Assembly (NCBI GenBank): GCA_940337035.1
Contig: OW679197.1
Span: 59,169,903-59,233,902 of the forward strand
DNA: 64,000 bases
From: Agriotes lineatus
Lineage: Eukaryota > Arthropoda > Insecta > Coleoptera > Elateridae
Reading direction: 5' to 3'
Shown here: positions 47,336 through 59,081 of the stretch, piece by piece
Layout: each line of letters begins with the position of its first letter
Position numbering within the stretch: the first letter of the stretch is position 1
Program-made: the position numbers and the translations under genes
Notes under the pieces: generated by a model
What the model saw: only the letters and a program-made list of their open reading frames with translations
Told to the model about the DNA's origin: nothing
The model's database searches: none

Positions 47336-48337
47336 TTGGGAAACATACAATATTTTGAATGTATAAATATATGTTTGTAAAACTGGTTTAAAACGTATAT
47401 TTCAAGAGTAGAATATATAAAAAATGTCTAAAATAGAATACTTAGTCGTCTCTATGTTGTAAATTGATACTAAAATATTCATATCCAACATGACTTGGGT
47501 GAAATATATCTTGTACTCGTAAATCTGAGTTTTCTATAATTTTCAAATAAATCCATTTCAAAGCTTCCTTTCAAAGAAAGCTACGTGTTGGAAGTCATTC
47601 TAATTAATATATCTGTAGCTGTGTAACTAACGCAGTGGGAGTTCAAATTAAAACGTGACGCGATGTGCAGCTTAAATTCTAATATCAAAAACGAATTATT
47701 TGCTTCGCTTGAACATCACGGATTGACAAATTACTTCCCCGATTTCAAGTGTCAAGTTATTCCGAGTACGAATTTTAACTAAACTGCAGAATATCTAAAA
47801 CTGCCGGCATTGCCAGGCGTTACAGCAGGATCGTATCCACCCCTTCTGAACACAGACATTATCCAAGAAATGGACCAATTATCCATCTGCGTGATGCAAC
47901 GGATCCAGATCTATGACACGCAACTGTACTTAAACTTTTTTCGATAACACAGGCGAGTCCGAATTTTAGCGTTACTCCAAAGTGCCCACACGTGAACTCG
48001 ACTAGCTTTCTATACGCAAGACAATAGTGCATTGTAGCTCAAGAATACTATAACTTCCTTCGATAGCCGTTAAATCATAAAACCCTTCTACTTGCGGAAA
48101 CGGGGGATATATAACGTGGAGACGGCCTGGCATCGGCATTGCATAATCATCCATCGTGTATTGAGCATTCTGCCTGCATTGTTTAGTAGGCATTCAGAAA
48201 AAACTTGGTCAACTTCTAGTTCATTCATTTGGTTGTGCTTATTTACGACAGATACTCCAGCTCGTTCATTCACCTACAACTTACGCATTTTCTGAGTTAA
48301 GAGTCTTACTTCAAAATTGTTATATTCACGTACTCCA
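47336..48337. other. Unassigned sequence
   Basis: AT-rich, with a GC-balanced part at 47790-48260 in which both strands have overlapping frames but no recognised domain. Confidence 0.35.
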
Positions 48338-48563
48338 TATACCCGGTGACAGGTTTCAAAGCCGAACATACAAAGTTTTTAATTTTCAGTAAACAACGAT
48401 ATATCTACCGTAATTGATGTCTAAGGACTTTTAGCCTTCCCCCACCCTACAATTTAAAATATTGATCTAGGCAACCTTGTTTTAAAAATTAAATTAAATG
48501 TTTCTACTGGTATATCACCCATGATCTTGCTATGTTCGGTTTTGAAATCGGTCACCCCGTATA
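48338..48563. mobile_element. 226-bp MITE with TA-type ends
   Basis: The left end TATACCCGGTGACAGGTTTC and the complement of the right end TATACGGGGTGACCGATTTC match for about 35 bases to CCGAACATA, with a few differences. The ends begin TATA, so a TA target duplication, as for Tc1/mariner relatives, is possible. There is no coding frame. Confidence 0.75.
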
Positions 48564-48784
48564 ACAGCACCAAGTAGTACTATTTCTACATATATGTATA
48601 TGTTTATTTCATTTGTGTTCTCAAATAAAAATAAGTGTTGTTGTTGTCCACATTGGGTATAATTGGCCCACAATACCTCCAAATATTAAAACACTCTTGG
48701 CATGGAGTGGTTTTTGCCATGCGCTCTTTCAGACGCCCTCTCCTTAAGACACTTTTAGTCTACGTAATCTGTTGAACAGCGTTT
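48564..48784. other. Short spacer before RepA copy 5
   Basis: No feature was recognised. Confidence 0.4.
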
Positions 48785-50060
48785 TCAATTTGGTATGGCC
48801 GTTGTCATATTATACTGGTCGCGGCGAAGTAAAACTCGTTCGAAAAATTCCGACATCCGAGCTGCTTCATTGAGTGGTAGATAGACAGGAAAACTCCTTC
48901 TAAATTCAAAAGAATTAAGATAATAGGCGGCACCGTATAAAAAATATTTTCGACCGCTGGATAGCACCCATTTCAAAGACAATCGACTCCACATTTACTG
49001 TAGTTGTCCATGTAGTAATTTTGTCATTGCAAATGGCATGCACAATATATACAATTTGTTTGTTAATTTATGCTGTCATTTTATTTATTTATTTGTGAAT
49101 GACAACAAACGATAGCTCGATTGCATTTGATTTTCTAACTTTTGAGGAAAATCATGAAAATTTAAAGTATATATCAACATAAAATAGAAAACAAGGGTGG
49201 TGAAGTTATTTAAAAAAATATATTTTCTAATAATAACTACTTTATACGTAAGAATTGTTACCTTAGCAATGCTCAGCAACGTAGTATTGCTAAGTGCGTA
49301 AAATCTCCTTACGTTCCCAGATAACTAAAGTACTACAAGAGATTTTTATTGAGCCTAGTGTAAAAGATGTATATTTATTAATGACAAAAGTTATAATACA
49401 ATTTGGACAACTAGATACGTCGATTGAATGTGTTACTTTCTGAAATCACAGAAAATTACAATTTTCCATTAAGACTAAAACGGGAACTTTACCTGGCTCA
49501 CCTGACTGTGTTTAGAGTAACATTTCAATATACAACCAACTTCATATATATGCTTTACTGTTTGTTCCTAGAGTTTAAGAGCTACTTTTAGCCTTGTGAA
49601 TAAAAATGTAAAATCGCCCCAATGTATGTGTGCATCTGGACTTAGCTCGCGTTAATGCGGGTGCGCCTTCCAAAAGCGGCCAGTTTCAGGTCTTGGCTGG
49701 AAGTTTACACGAGGCGCTGACTTGTTCTCGGCGAGAAAAGGTGTTTCGTACCTTTCAAGCTAAGCACAGCGCCAGTTCAACGCGGAATTCCTCCAATTTC
49801 TGGGAAAATGCATGAAAAGAGACGTTTTGAAATAGTGGACTGTGAGCTGTACAGAAGTGTCGAAGTCCTACAGACTTTTCAGTTTAGATATGGAATCAAG
49901 ATGCCATACAAAGGAAGCGGCTGCTTTATCGAGTGACGCAATAAAGAAGGCATCGCAAGGCCGAGCTGCCGGCTTAACCCGAGTTCAGTTAGTTCACAAA
50001 TGGTAAGTAGAGTAAGAGAGATCTGGTTGCTATTCAATGGGATGTCTTACATTTTCATAC
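48785..50060. repeat. RepA dispersed repeat, copy 5 (left, middle and part of right segments)
   Basis: This is the longest RepA copy. It matches 19160-20130 in its first two thirds, then continues through the 'ggaactttacctggctcacc' block to a run near 49640-49800 that is equivalent to 2520-2660 but more diverged. It ends with 'gtaagagagatctggttgct' at 50013. The minus-strand frame at 48785-48994 (69 codons) holds the stretch shared with copy 3. A long inverted or direct terminal repeat was not found, so the element class is unknown. Confidence 0.7.
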
Positions 50061-51728
50061 TTAGATCTTTTTTTTTTGCTTTTAGAAGCTTTTACAAAAG
50101 GAAAATAGCACGGTCTTCATAAACGATGTATCCAATGATTCCTACATATTGCCCGCTGCAAAATTTTCAAGTGTAGTTAAAACAGGATGTTTATTGGTTT
50201 AAATTATCAACAGAAACCCTACATTCGAATCCATTGATCACAAGAATACATCCAAGCGTCTCAATATATTTAAATCTATTGTTTGTCGTTTTACATCTGA
50301 ACAACACTCCGACGAGCTGATCCCTCAAACACGTGTCCCAATTCTAACGATTATTCAAATCCCTGGAAATTCCGCTTTGGAGTGGTTAAAAAGAAGAATT
50401 TAAAAGGGAAAGCGTTGCTGCAGATCGCATTCTTTATGAATAAGTCATGCGCCCGATATTCCGGGACATCTGAAATTCGAAAAGTAAACGATGCAAAGAC
50501 AATATGATTTGTCGCAGGCTCTTTATTAAAAATTTACAGAACGTTTGCAAGACAAATTGCACCGTTCCCTGGCGCGCGCATTTAAAGTCGCGACATGCGT
50601 TGATTTACGTCCGGACGTTTCTGCTATTTTTTTACGCCATTGTGCCTTAATAAATAGCGCATACAAGCATTCCATAAAGCTCCAGGAAGCCGATCAGTGT
50701 AGCGGGAAATTGCATTTCAGACTTATCGATCATGAAAAGATATCCTTTCTGGATTAGATTTCATCCAGATCATTCAAGTGCTACAGTTATGTTACTCGAA
50801 ATTTTCTAATATTGCTGCTTCGTGCCTTGCCAGGGCTTGTAATGCAATATCTGCTGGCTCCTAGATATTGCAGCTGTAAGTGCCTGCTCCTGCTACAATA
50901 AAATTCGAGACGTGATCAAACTCCACAAATTACCAGCTCTGTAGGTATAAGTGATACAGACAATTCCAACGATAAACCCTACTTCAAAATTGTAAAAAAA
51001 TATCATGCAAAGCAATTAATGTCAAATATCACATAAAATTTATAGAAAGTACAACTTGTCCATCAAACGGAATGAAGCAACTGTAACGAGACCGGGGATG
51101 AAACCTCGGTTACGCACCAGACTCTGATTCACTACAACACTCCAGATTAAAAGAACTTGTTGCTGATACACATTCACATTCGCCGCCCTAATCAACGTTT
51201 AGTATCAACCTCGAGGATAGTTTAATTTATGTGAACTGATGGGAATTTCATCTCGCCGTTTCCCTGCGTATTAATTTGCCTTTATTTCCAAACGACGGTG
51301 ATGTATCGAGCTATCTTCGAAGAGCGGGAAAGTAACGAGCAGTCGGCCGGGAGTATCAAAACTTTCTCGTTTTTAAACAAATTGATTGGTTTCGGGCGCG
51401 ACGTCCTCTGATGAAGCGATTTGGCCCGAAGGTTTCGAGGTACAACGCAGAGGTTTCCAGATTGATTATTCTGTTACTTCAACGTCACGACGTTGCCGCA
51501 AATCCTTTTGTCAATCCTCTGCTTCTGCAGTGCGCGAGTCCACATTTTCCTTTGTTTAATCTCGACTGGGGCTTTTTGCAAATGCAGAATTTTCCGTGCT
51601 ACGGAGCTCGAAACGATCTCCCAAGCTGTAGATATTACGTAAAAACCGATGACGATGGAACCATAGCACAGGAAGGAACAAGAAAGTTTCACAATAATAG
51701 TCGTTTAAATTACTTCTCAACACTTTAG
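50061..51728. other. Unique DNA with GC-balanced patches at 50330-50760 and 51180-51700
   Basis: Both patches are non-repetitive and CpG-containing. The plus frames 50545-50757 and 51411-51728 (105 codons) match no family. The latter overlaps a minus frame at 51474-51692, so neither is convincing. These may be regulatory sequences. Confidence 0.3.
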
Positions 51729-54329
51729 ATATATTATTTTCAAATTGTGGAAGACGTTAAAGGTATTTTGTTTAATATTTTGTTTAATATTTCAATATTG
51801 GAATGATTATGTTTCGGCATATATAAATATTAAATGAATAATTAAGGATTGGGATAAGTAGCTACCTTATTTAGATTTCCTAGCTCAATAATAATACAAT
51901 TAACATGATATTACGAGTTTTTGGATTATGAAACCTAACAATGGAAATCTTAATTAGCATGCGACTAAAATTACACAATTTCTTTTCATTAAAAAGTGAC
52001 AATGAGGCAATTTACTTTCTGTTCATTCTCATAACGGTAGATAAAGTAGTGAAGCAATAAATGAATTTACAGATAGCTGGATGTCCGGTAAAAAACTCAG
52101 ATTAATGCATAACGAAAGTAAGAAAGGAAAATGTTAAAATGGAATTTAGCCGTATAAGGATGCAGCATAGGAGAGATAAAACGTGTGGATTTGTTGGAAG
52201 TAATGAAGTATCTATGAGGAGGATTTGTGTTTTGATACTTACAAAGATATGTTAATAAATGTAATGTCAAGTTTACTTAATATACACCAAATTTTAACAG
52301 TAACTACGCTAAGTGCTGGAGAGTTTTGGATGTAAAAATAATAGAGTGCGCAATTTTCAATAAAATGAATTACATATATATTTGAAATGTAAAAATAAAT
52401 TAAATAGTATTCAATCAACGAAGAATGAATTATTTACCAATGAGAGTGTAATTTAAAATTTTAAAAAATTGGCATATACCAAATAATGGAGTGTCGGCAT
52501 TATAGAATGTAAAACTTGCTGTGAAGTAGTTGGGGTTCATCAATTGGCTGTATCAGAGAACTGCCTAATTGCTGTGAGTTGGTACCAGACACAGTTTTAA
52601 AAAGCGTTGTATACGGAAGATTGGAATGAAATGCTTCTGAAAGAAAATATTAAATGCCTAATTAATAATGATCTTAAATAAACTGAGAAATAATATTCAT
52701 AAAAACTGTTGAGTTGAAAGGTTTAGTAAATTGACAGCGTACACTTTATATTAAGGAAACTTACATAACATGTATAGAGGTTGAACGAAAAAACTATTTA
52801 AAAAAAAATTATAAATGCATGTCCTAACTTGAGTAAAGAATAATGTTTCTAAAATTATTAAATGAGCTAGTATTGAATTTTTTTATACAACATAATTTGT
52901 GAGTCGGGTAAATTATTAATGAAGAAGTACATAACCATAACTATCTCAAATTAAGTGTATCTGACATTTAAAGAAGTAAATTTAAAAAGGAATTCTGGTA
53001 ACACATAATTGCTACGTATAGAAAATTTATTTCATATACCCAAACAGAATATCATTGCAGTATATCGCTGTCATTTATCAATTGTATTCACCCATTTCAG
53101 TACTTAATAAAAATTCAATGAGTCTAAAAAATCTTTTTACTATAACAAAATGTCATTAGTTTACTTGGAAGAAAGAATTGTAATGTGATATCTAACAATT
53201 TTTATTTACCTAGCAACTGCGAAGAATAGCAAATATTAGTTCATGTCGTCAAATGAGTGCTGAAAGAAACTATCAACACGTTTTGCGTACACTATTTTAG
53301 CTTCCAGAAAAATTACTAAAACAATTACATTTACTGCCGTCAACTATCTTTACAGATATCAAAATAAGAGGCTGAATGATGTTATTATCGTACTTTGCAG
53401 TTTAATTTGCCACGCTATTTCTGCGTAAAAGGTAGTTTTCCCTTAATAACGCCAAAAAAACTAATACAGTAGGAAATCTTATAATACCGGAACATTTTTT
53501 CAAAAGTTAATTAAACTTCTTTATAATAAATTTTAATTCTTTTAAATAGTTTTAAATTGCAGTAGAAGGGCGGAATTTTAACATGTAAAACCCGTCTTTC
53601 CGGAGCCTCTTAAAGAAAAAAAAAGTAATATAAGTTGCAAACATTTTACATTAAAACAATACCAAACTTTGCGCCAATCTCATTTTTTCAAGGATTTCGT
53701 GAATACACCAAAATGATCTCCAATGCAAAACGGTTACTGTATCGAGAAACAAGTTTTGCATTTTAATGTACTTGACTTCTATTTCAGTAAAATCTCAGTA
53801 AGAAGTTTTCCTTCGAAAAGGTAAAGCAACTTGTGGAAATTTTTACGACCGATTTCAAATCGGTTAAAAATTACACTATAGCGTTTCTTAATTGAAAAAA
53901 CTAATATCATTTGAGCTTTTTCGTAAATGCTGTGTGTTTTAAAACAGCAGTTCTTTAGTAACGATACATTTACCAGTACGAAAAAATAACTTAGTATCAT
54001 CATAGCTACCAAACCTGCAGAAATTACGAGTGTTAAATAAAACTTGACGTAGTAACATACATATCATATGCGTCTGCAAACAGCCCAATAAAAAACTTCA
54101 ATAATATGTAAAAAAATATGTACAACTTATGAATCGATGGTACTGGTAGACGATCTTAATAGTAAAAATACATGATGGGGATGTTGCAAAAGTGGCTCAA
54201 TATAATTGAACTATACAACTGAAAATGCAGTTCTTATTTTAGAACATTCGGAACCAATGTACTATACACAAATTTGACAAACCAGTCAAAGGAGTTGTTG
54301 TCACTGAGTTTCGATCACTTACTTTCAAA
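51729..54329. other. Very AT-rich gene-free stretch
   Basis: Long homopolymer-like A and T runs, only short chance frames, and no repeat ends that could be paired. I see nothing in it beyond base composition. Confidence 0.5.
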
Positions 54330-55548
54330 GAAAAGCATAGAAGTGATCAACAATGTTTCCAGATTGGTTAAGGTCCTTCTTAAATGCAGAAGAATTTCGC
54401 ACAGTGATGGACGATCAGATCAAATGTCCGACGAACTTACTTCCTAAGACCAACACAGAAATGACAATAGAAGATGTTGCAGGCAACCAGAAGAATTCTT
54501 TAAACACCCTAAACCACGCCAGTTATATTTGCTAACAGAGCAAAGATATGTCAAATACGAAAACCTATAAATCAACTATTAGAACGTTAGTAATAAACAA
54601 ACGATTCGTGAAAATCCAGTCTCTGCAATGGAACTGGAAAATTATATTAACAAATTTCCTGGTCATAATGTGGTTGCTAATGATACACTTGAAAATGTAT
54701 CGAAAAGTGCCTTAACCATAACATTAAAAGTATGCTTGTGCATAGCATTTTCCCCCAACAATTAAAATAACCCATATATCTCTGTTCAATAAATCTACAA
54801 AAAATCCTCCAACACCCCCAATTAGTCCTTTATACCAACTGTATACAGACTACTACAAAAAGTACTACACACACGCCTTACAGACTTCTTAATAGCAAAT
54901 GTTTCCACGGTTTCTGTATGCTTTTAGCTTTTGTGAAAATAAAAAGTTCACCACAATTGTCTCCTGTTGTGTCTTACGTTGTGGCTAAACGGTCTTATTC
55001 TGAAACGAACTCAGACCAATTTACCAACGCATCTGTTCAACACTGCAGTTATAATTTCTTACGGACATGAGTTTACTGTAATAAGAATGAATTTTGCACT
55101 TTCATCTTGCCGTGATATAGGACCTGGTGTACCTCAAGGCTCCATATTGGGCCCTACCTTGTTCAACATAATCATGCGTGACATCGAAGAGCCTGTGGGA
55201 ATCCAGGTAGCTACGTTAGCGGATGATAACACACTAATCGGTCAAGGGGATTATTTACAGTGTACTATTGCAATACTACAAAACTGCATCAACTAAAAAT
55301 GTTGTTCGAAAGATGAGCGGAACCATCAATGCAAACAAAATTGTAGCGAAGATGCTAACTAAGATTCTAACTTCATACACCACACCATCTCCAATAACAA
55401 TCAATGGCCAGGCGATCAAATCAAACACTTGGGCGTATTTTTAGATTAAAGACCATTCTGGGATTAACACATAAACCATGAACTGAAAAAAGCGATCTTG
55501 GTATGTTGCATCCTATCATCATCAAAAATAGAGTGTGGTTTATTGATA
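54330..55548 (+). pseudogene. Jockey-like non-LTR reverse transcriptase remnant
   Basis: The reading is broken into several frames. It shows an early block before the RT (SAMELENYINKFPG, then VSKSAL and FSPQQLK, equal to the usual 'lp..ali.l..i.N..l....yfP..WK' stretch), then in the open frame 54967-55296 the motifs PGVPQGSILGPTLFNI and LADDNTLI. The catalytic motif reads LADD where Jockey-type RTs have F/YADD. Further on HLGVFLD and HINHELKKA fit the thumb region. The first RT motifs are mostly lost. At its 3' end it is cut by a mariner insertion at 55549. It is a dead copy. Confidence 0.7.
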
Positions 55549-55990
55549 TACGAGGTGCATTCAAGTTCTAAGGTTTCCTCAGAAATGGAAGCAGATAGAG
55601 ACATGGCATAAATTATAAAGGCCGAGGATATTTTTGCGGATGAGTGAGATAAATGACAGAACCGTACAGTTCAGAAAACTCTTGCGGTGGCAAATGGGGT
55701 TAGAACGCTGTAGATACTTAAAACGGTGGCGTTCTCGTTCGAAGAAACAGCGTGTAATCATCCATTATCTCCACCTGCGTGGAATGACAACCATCGGAAT
55801 CTATTGTTAGTTGAGTGAGACATACGACAACATGATTGCGTGAGCAAGTGGTTGTGGAGAATCGCTGATCGTCTACGGAAGAGATCGTCTCCAAATTCGG
55901 CATTCCAATAGGATCTATCCACACCATCCTTCGTGAAGACCTGAAAATTAGGGTAATTTCCTTCACGTGGGTTAGGTTAAATGTTATAGT
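55549..55990 (+). mobile_element. Mariner-like fragment A (left end and transposase N terminus)
   Basis: TA then CGAGGTGCATTCAAGTTCTA at 55551 is a mariner-type terminal repeat. On the plus strand VIIHYLHLRGMTTIGI is the first helix-turn-helix block of mariner transposases, and FGIPIGSIHTILREDLKI, in another frame, is the second. The copy stops after this DNA-binding part, so the DD34D catalytic core is absent. It is inserted into the Jockey remnant, which ends at the same TA. Confidence 0.65.
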
Positions 55991-56382
55991 TAACTTAGAC
56001 AACGATTTATTTATCTGATGTAGGGTACTGATTACATATTCAACTTTGAAAAGAACAGTACTTACACAAAATGTGAAAAATCTCTTAATGGTAAGTTTTT
56101 TGTTTTAAATTTATTTTAAGAGGTTATTTTACTGTTACTTCCTCTTTCGAACCTACTTTGGAGAAGAATGTTTTGTTACATAAACATATTAAAATTATTT
56201 TCTATCAACATAATATGTTTCCATTTTTCCTTTGCAAGTTGCTTCATTTTTATGATGTATCATCGTTGCTTTATTTCTGAGCGAAAACTAAAAATTAATG
56301 CTTTGTCTCGTGTCGTGCTTTAAGTAATCAAAATCCTAAGATGTAAATGACAAGAACGGCTCAAACTCGATGACAATACACT
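55991..56382. other. AT-rich spacer between two mariner remnants
   Basis: No recognised features. It could be remnant mariner sequence that has decayed beyond recognition. Confidence 0.35.
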
Positions 56383-57217
56383 TTCAGGACGGGTGCACAC
56401 CAGAAATTGTCGACAAAGGTGATGAATTACTTCACGAAGATCGTTGAAGAACCATTTCGGACATTGTTGAAACATTTGTCATTAGTTATAGTTATGCCCC
56501 AGTTCGGGCGATTCTAAATGAAGACTTGAACATGCGTCGAATTGCCGAAACATTCTTTCCGCGCTCCGTGACGGCTGATCAAAAGGAAACTATAGATGCT
56601 GATATACCAAGAGCTCAGGGACATCTGGGATATCTTGCAACGTGTGATTACAGGAGATGAAAGCTGGGTTTATGGATACGACTTAGAAACGATACAGCAC
56701 TCATCACAGTGGTAAAATCCAGCATCACCACGCCCTAAGAAGGCACAGCAGGTGAAAAAAGCAATAGGAAGTAAATGTTGATGGTTTCTGTCGATCACGA
56801 AGAAATTCTTCTGCAGGAATCTGTTCCTCAAGGACAAACAGTCAATGAACATCATTTCATTGGCGTGCTGCGGTGTTTCCGGAAACATGTCAGGTACAAA
56901 CGTCCACCATGACAACGCCCCAGCCCACACATCCGTCAAAGTTCAGCAGTTTTTTGGTCAAACGAACATTAATGCCGTCCCGTACCCTTCTTGTTGTCCA
57001 GGCTTGGCATATTGTGACTTTTTCATCTTCGTTGAAATAATATTAAACTAAAAGGGTGCACATTTGGCACCGTACTAGAAATTCAAGAGCACACGAGGAC
57101 TGTGCTGCACAGCCTGAAAAGGGAGACTTGCTTTAAGGACGATAATGGCCTCTAAAACTTAGTTACTGTGTAATATTTTGTAGAGTCAGTTCGGAAATTT
57201 TTTGATACTACCTCGTA
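56383..57217 (+). pseudogene. Mariner-like fragment B (transposase catalytic part and right end)
   Basis: The plus strand reads, with frameshifts and stops, APVRAILNEDLNMRRIAETF, then ITGDESWVYGYDLET with the first catalytic Asp, then SPRPKKAQQVK, then VHHDNAPAHTSVKV with the second Asp. It ends with CPGLAYCDFF, the place of the third Asp (usually SPDLAPCDFF). This is the mariner DD34D layout. The right end CTACCTCG then TA (57208-57217) is a mariner-type terminus. Its second DNA-binding block duplicates the one in fragment A, so A and B are different copies. Confidence 0.75.
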
Positions 57218-57369
57218 TTCCTTCATTACAAGATCGTCTTCTCTTCTTTTGCTCTCCCGGTGGTTTCCATTTTACCATTCTTGAGAACCATCCAGTGTGA
57301 TACATCTGCATTAGGCGTCCGAACTAATTTAAGCGCCCTATACATAAATGCTATATGTAACTGTTTTGT
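57218..57369 (-). pseudogene. LINE C-terminal tail (left part of the LINE split by the LTR element)
   Basis: On the minus strand FGRLMQMYHTGWFSRMVKW, then KPPGEQKKRRRS, matches the 'WFGHVxRM ... P.grRkrGRP' tail of arthropod LINEs. The rest of the same LINE lies beyond the LTR retrotransposon at 63159-63840, also on the minus strand. The insertion therefore split one older LINE copy. Confidence 0.65.
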
Positions 57370-57373
57370 GTAC
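57370..57373. other. Target site duplication GTAC (left)
   Basis: GTAC directly precedes the left LTR and is repeated directly after the right LTR at 63155-63158. Four to six bases is usual for Ty3/Gypsy integrases. Confidence 0.8.
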
Positions 57374-58102
57374 TATTGCGAGACGCCTAAAGTCGGGGTA
57401 ACTGGCAATCCTTTTAATTGAAACACACTCGGACACGAAGACCAAAGCTACTGAGATTAATAAGAACACTTAAGTAGATACAAATACTTGCATTTATTTT
57501 TCTGCCGTTTACAGAAACCTTAAGTTTACGTATTTACATCTTCTTATTAACTAACTTAATTCTAAGTCCATTCTGACCAAGAAAGCTCGGTGGGCGTTTA
57601 CAAAGTTCCCAATAACCTATCACAGCTGGTCTAAATTTTGGACATTTGGCATTACGCGGACGTGACCGTTCATAATAGTTCTATGAATTTTTACAAGCTT
57701 GAGGATTTCCCACAGTGAAATGTGGCCTGTTCGGACCCTTAGTAAATTACCGCTATAAAGATTTAAATTTCTACTAAAAGCATTTGGTCCCAGCTGCAAA
57801 TAGTTTTTATGATCGAGTTGCAACCATTGCTTCTTCTAATCACGTACCGGTCATATACATCACTCAATATTTCGGTTTATGAAGTAAACGCTGCATAAAC
57901 TTACTCAAATCTTATTCGTGAGATTGGAATATCTCCAGCTTCCCAAGCGAAAGGCACGTTTCTAAACATCCGCTTGTTGTAATTTAAATATGACATTTTC
58001 CTACGAATTTTACCTTAAAATATTATACAGATGGTTTACAGCTAACTAAAGTACAGTATATTCCTACATAGTTCATTAAATTAAAGAACGCGAATCGTAA
58101 CA
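57374..58102 (-). repeat. 3' LTR (left copy, 729 bp)
   Basis: It is nearly identical to 62428-63154. The differences are an extra T in 'gcgtttacaaag' near 57598, C versus G in 'tatcacagc' near 57622, and an extra T near 57690. Confidence 0.95.
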
Positions 58103-58118
58103 GTTGCCCCCGGATTAA
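58103..58118 (-). other. Polypurine tract next to the 3' LTR
   Basis: On the sense (minus) strand CCGGGGGCAAC ends directly at the 3' LTR. A G-rich purine run here primes plus-strand synthesis in LTR elements. Confidence 0.6.
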
Positions 58119-58310
58119 GATAGTCTTTGGGGTTTAAATCTATCGATTTTTACACCACAAGACGTTCTTCTTTCGCACTTAAGCAATACCAGTCATAAAT
58201 CTCAGAACTATATGGTCTCATTATGCTTACCCTAATTTAACTAACCTACGTGAATTAACATCAGTTATCTGGTGTAATTGTCAGTAATACTTTGGTTCTC
58301 GGTGACTTAA
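58119..58310 (-). other. 3' untranslated part of the LTR element
   Basis: No coding sequence lies between the RNase H stop and the purine tract. In particular no integrase lies downstream of RNase H, which supports the unusual gene order. Confidence 0.6.
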
Positions 58311-59081
58311 CTAAACAAAATACCTAGATAAGGAATCCACGTTTCCGCATTTCTTTCCCGGTTTATAGAGAACAGTGAAATTTAACATTTGTAAGGTAAA
58401 ATGGCTCAGAAACAAATAAGGCTTTAATTTTCCGACTGCCCAGACTAAAGCTGCACATTCGAGTTCACTTGCGCTATAAGCTTGCTCCCTATCCGTGAGT
58501 TTTTTGCTCAGATACAGCACCGGATGCTCTTCTTGATTAGCATCTCGTTGCGATAAAGTCACCCCCATTCCTCGCTTCGAACAATCGGTTTGTACTATAA
58601 ATTCACGGGAATAATCTGGAGCTCTCAACACCTTACCGCTCATTAATTCGTCCTTCAATCTTTGGAAGGCAACTTCTTTCTGATCATCCCATTCTACTCT
58701 GGTTTTGGCATTTTTCCGTAATGCGTCTGTAAGTGGACTAGCTATGTTTGCATAGTTCGGGACGTAATGATTATAATACCCAGTGATCCCGAGAAATGAT
58801 CGAATATCCCGTTTGGTTTGGGGACGTTGAAACTCCTGTATGGCCGCTACCTTTACCTCCGACGGTTGTCTAAATCCCTGACCTATTTTATGTCCCAGAT
58901 ATATCACCTCGGCTTTTCCCCACTCACACTTCTTAGCCTTTATCGTTAGGCCTGCTTGATGCATTGCCTTGAATACCGCACGTAGATGTCCTAAATGCTC
59001 CTCCCAAGTCATCGAATGTACCGCCACATCGTCCAAAAATGGTTCTGCGAAATCGTCCATTCCCTCCAATATGGTGTCCAT
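58311..59081 (-). pseudogene. Reverse transcriptase C-terminal part and RNase H of the LTR element
   Basis: This 256-residue frame continues the pol of the upstream ORF after a frameshift. FLDDVAV (residues 15-21) is the catalytic Y/F-x-DD box of RT. FLGITGYY near residue 97 and a WDD near 131 mark the connection to RNase H. RNase H shows its first Asp in VQTDCSKRGMG (D166) and the Glu in SELECAA (E206). The block expected next, with the third catalytic Asp (TDH-type), is missing: residues jump from PYLFLSHFTLQ to LNFTVLYKPGKK, a loss of about 27 residues. The end NVDSLSR is the usual C terminus of RNase H (NADALSR-type). The RT half is in the preceding frame. Confidence 0.88.

Noticed and set aside
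51411..51728. 105-codon plus-strand frame as a gene
   Set aside because: It overlaps an open frame on the other strand and has no recognised domain.
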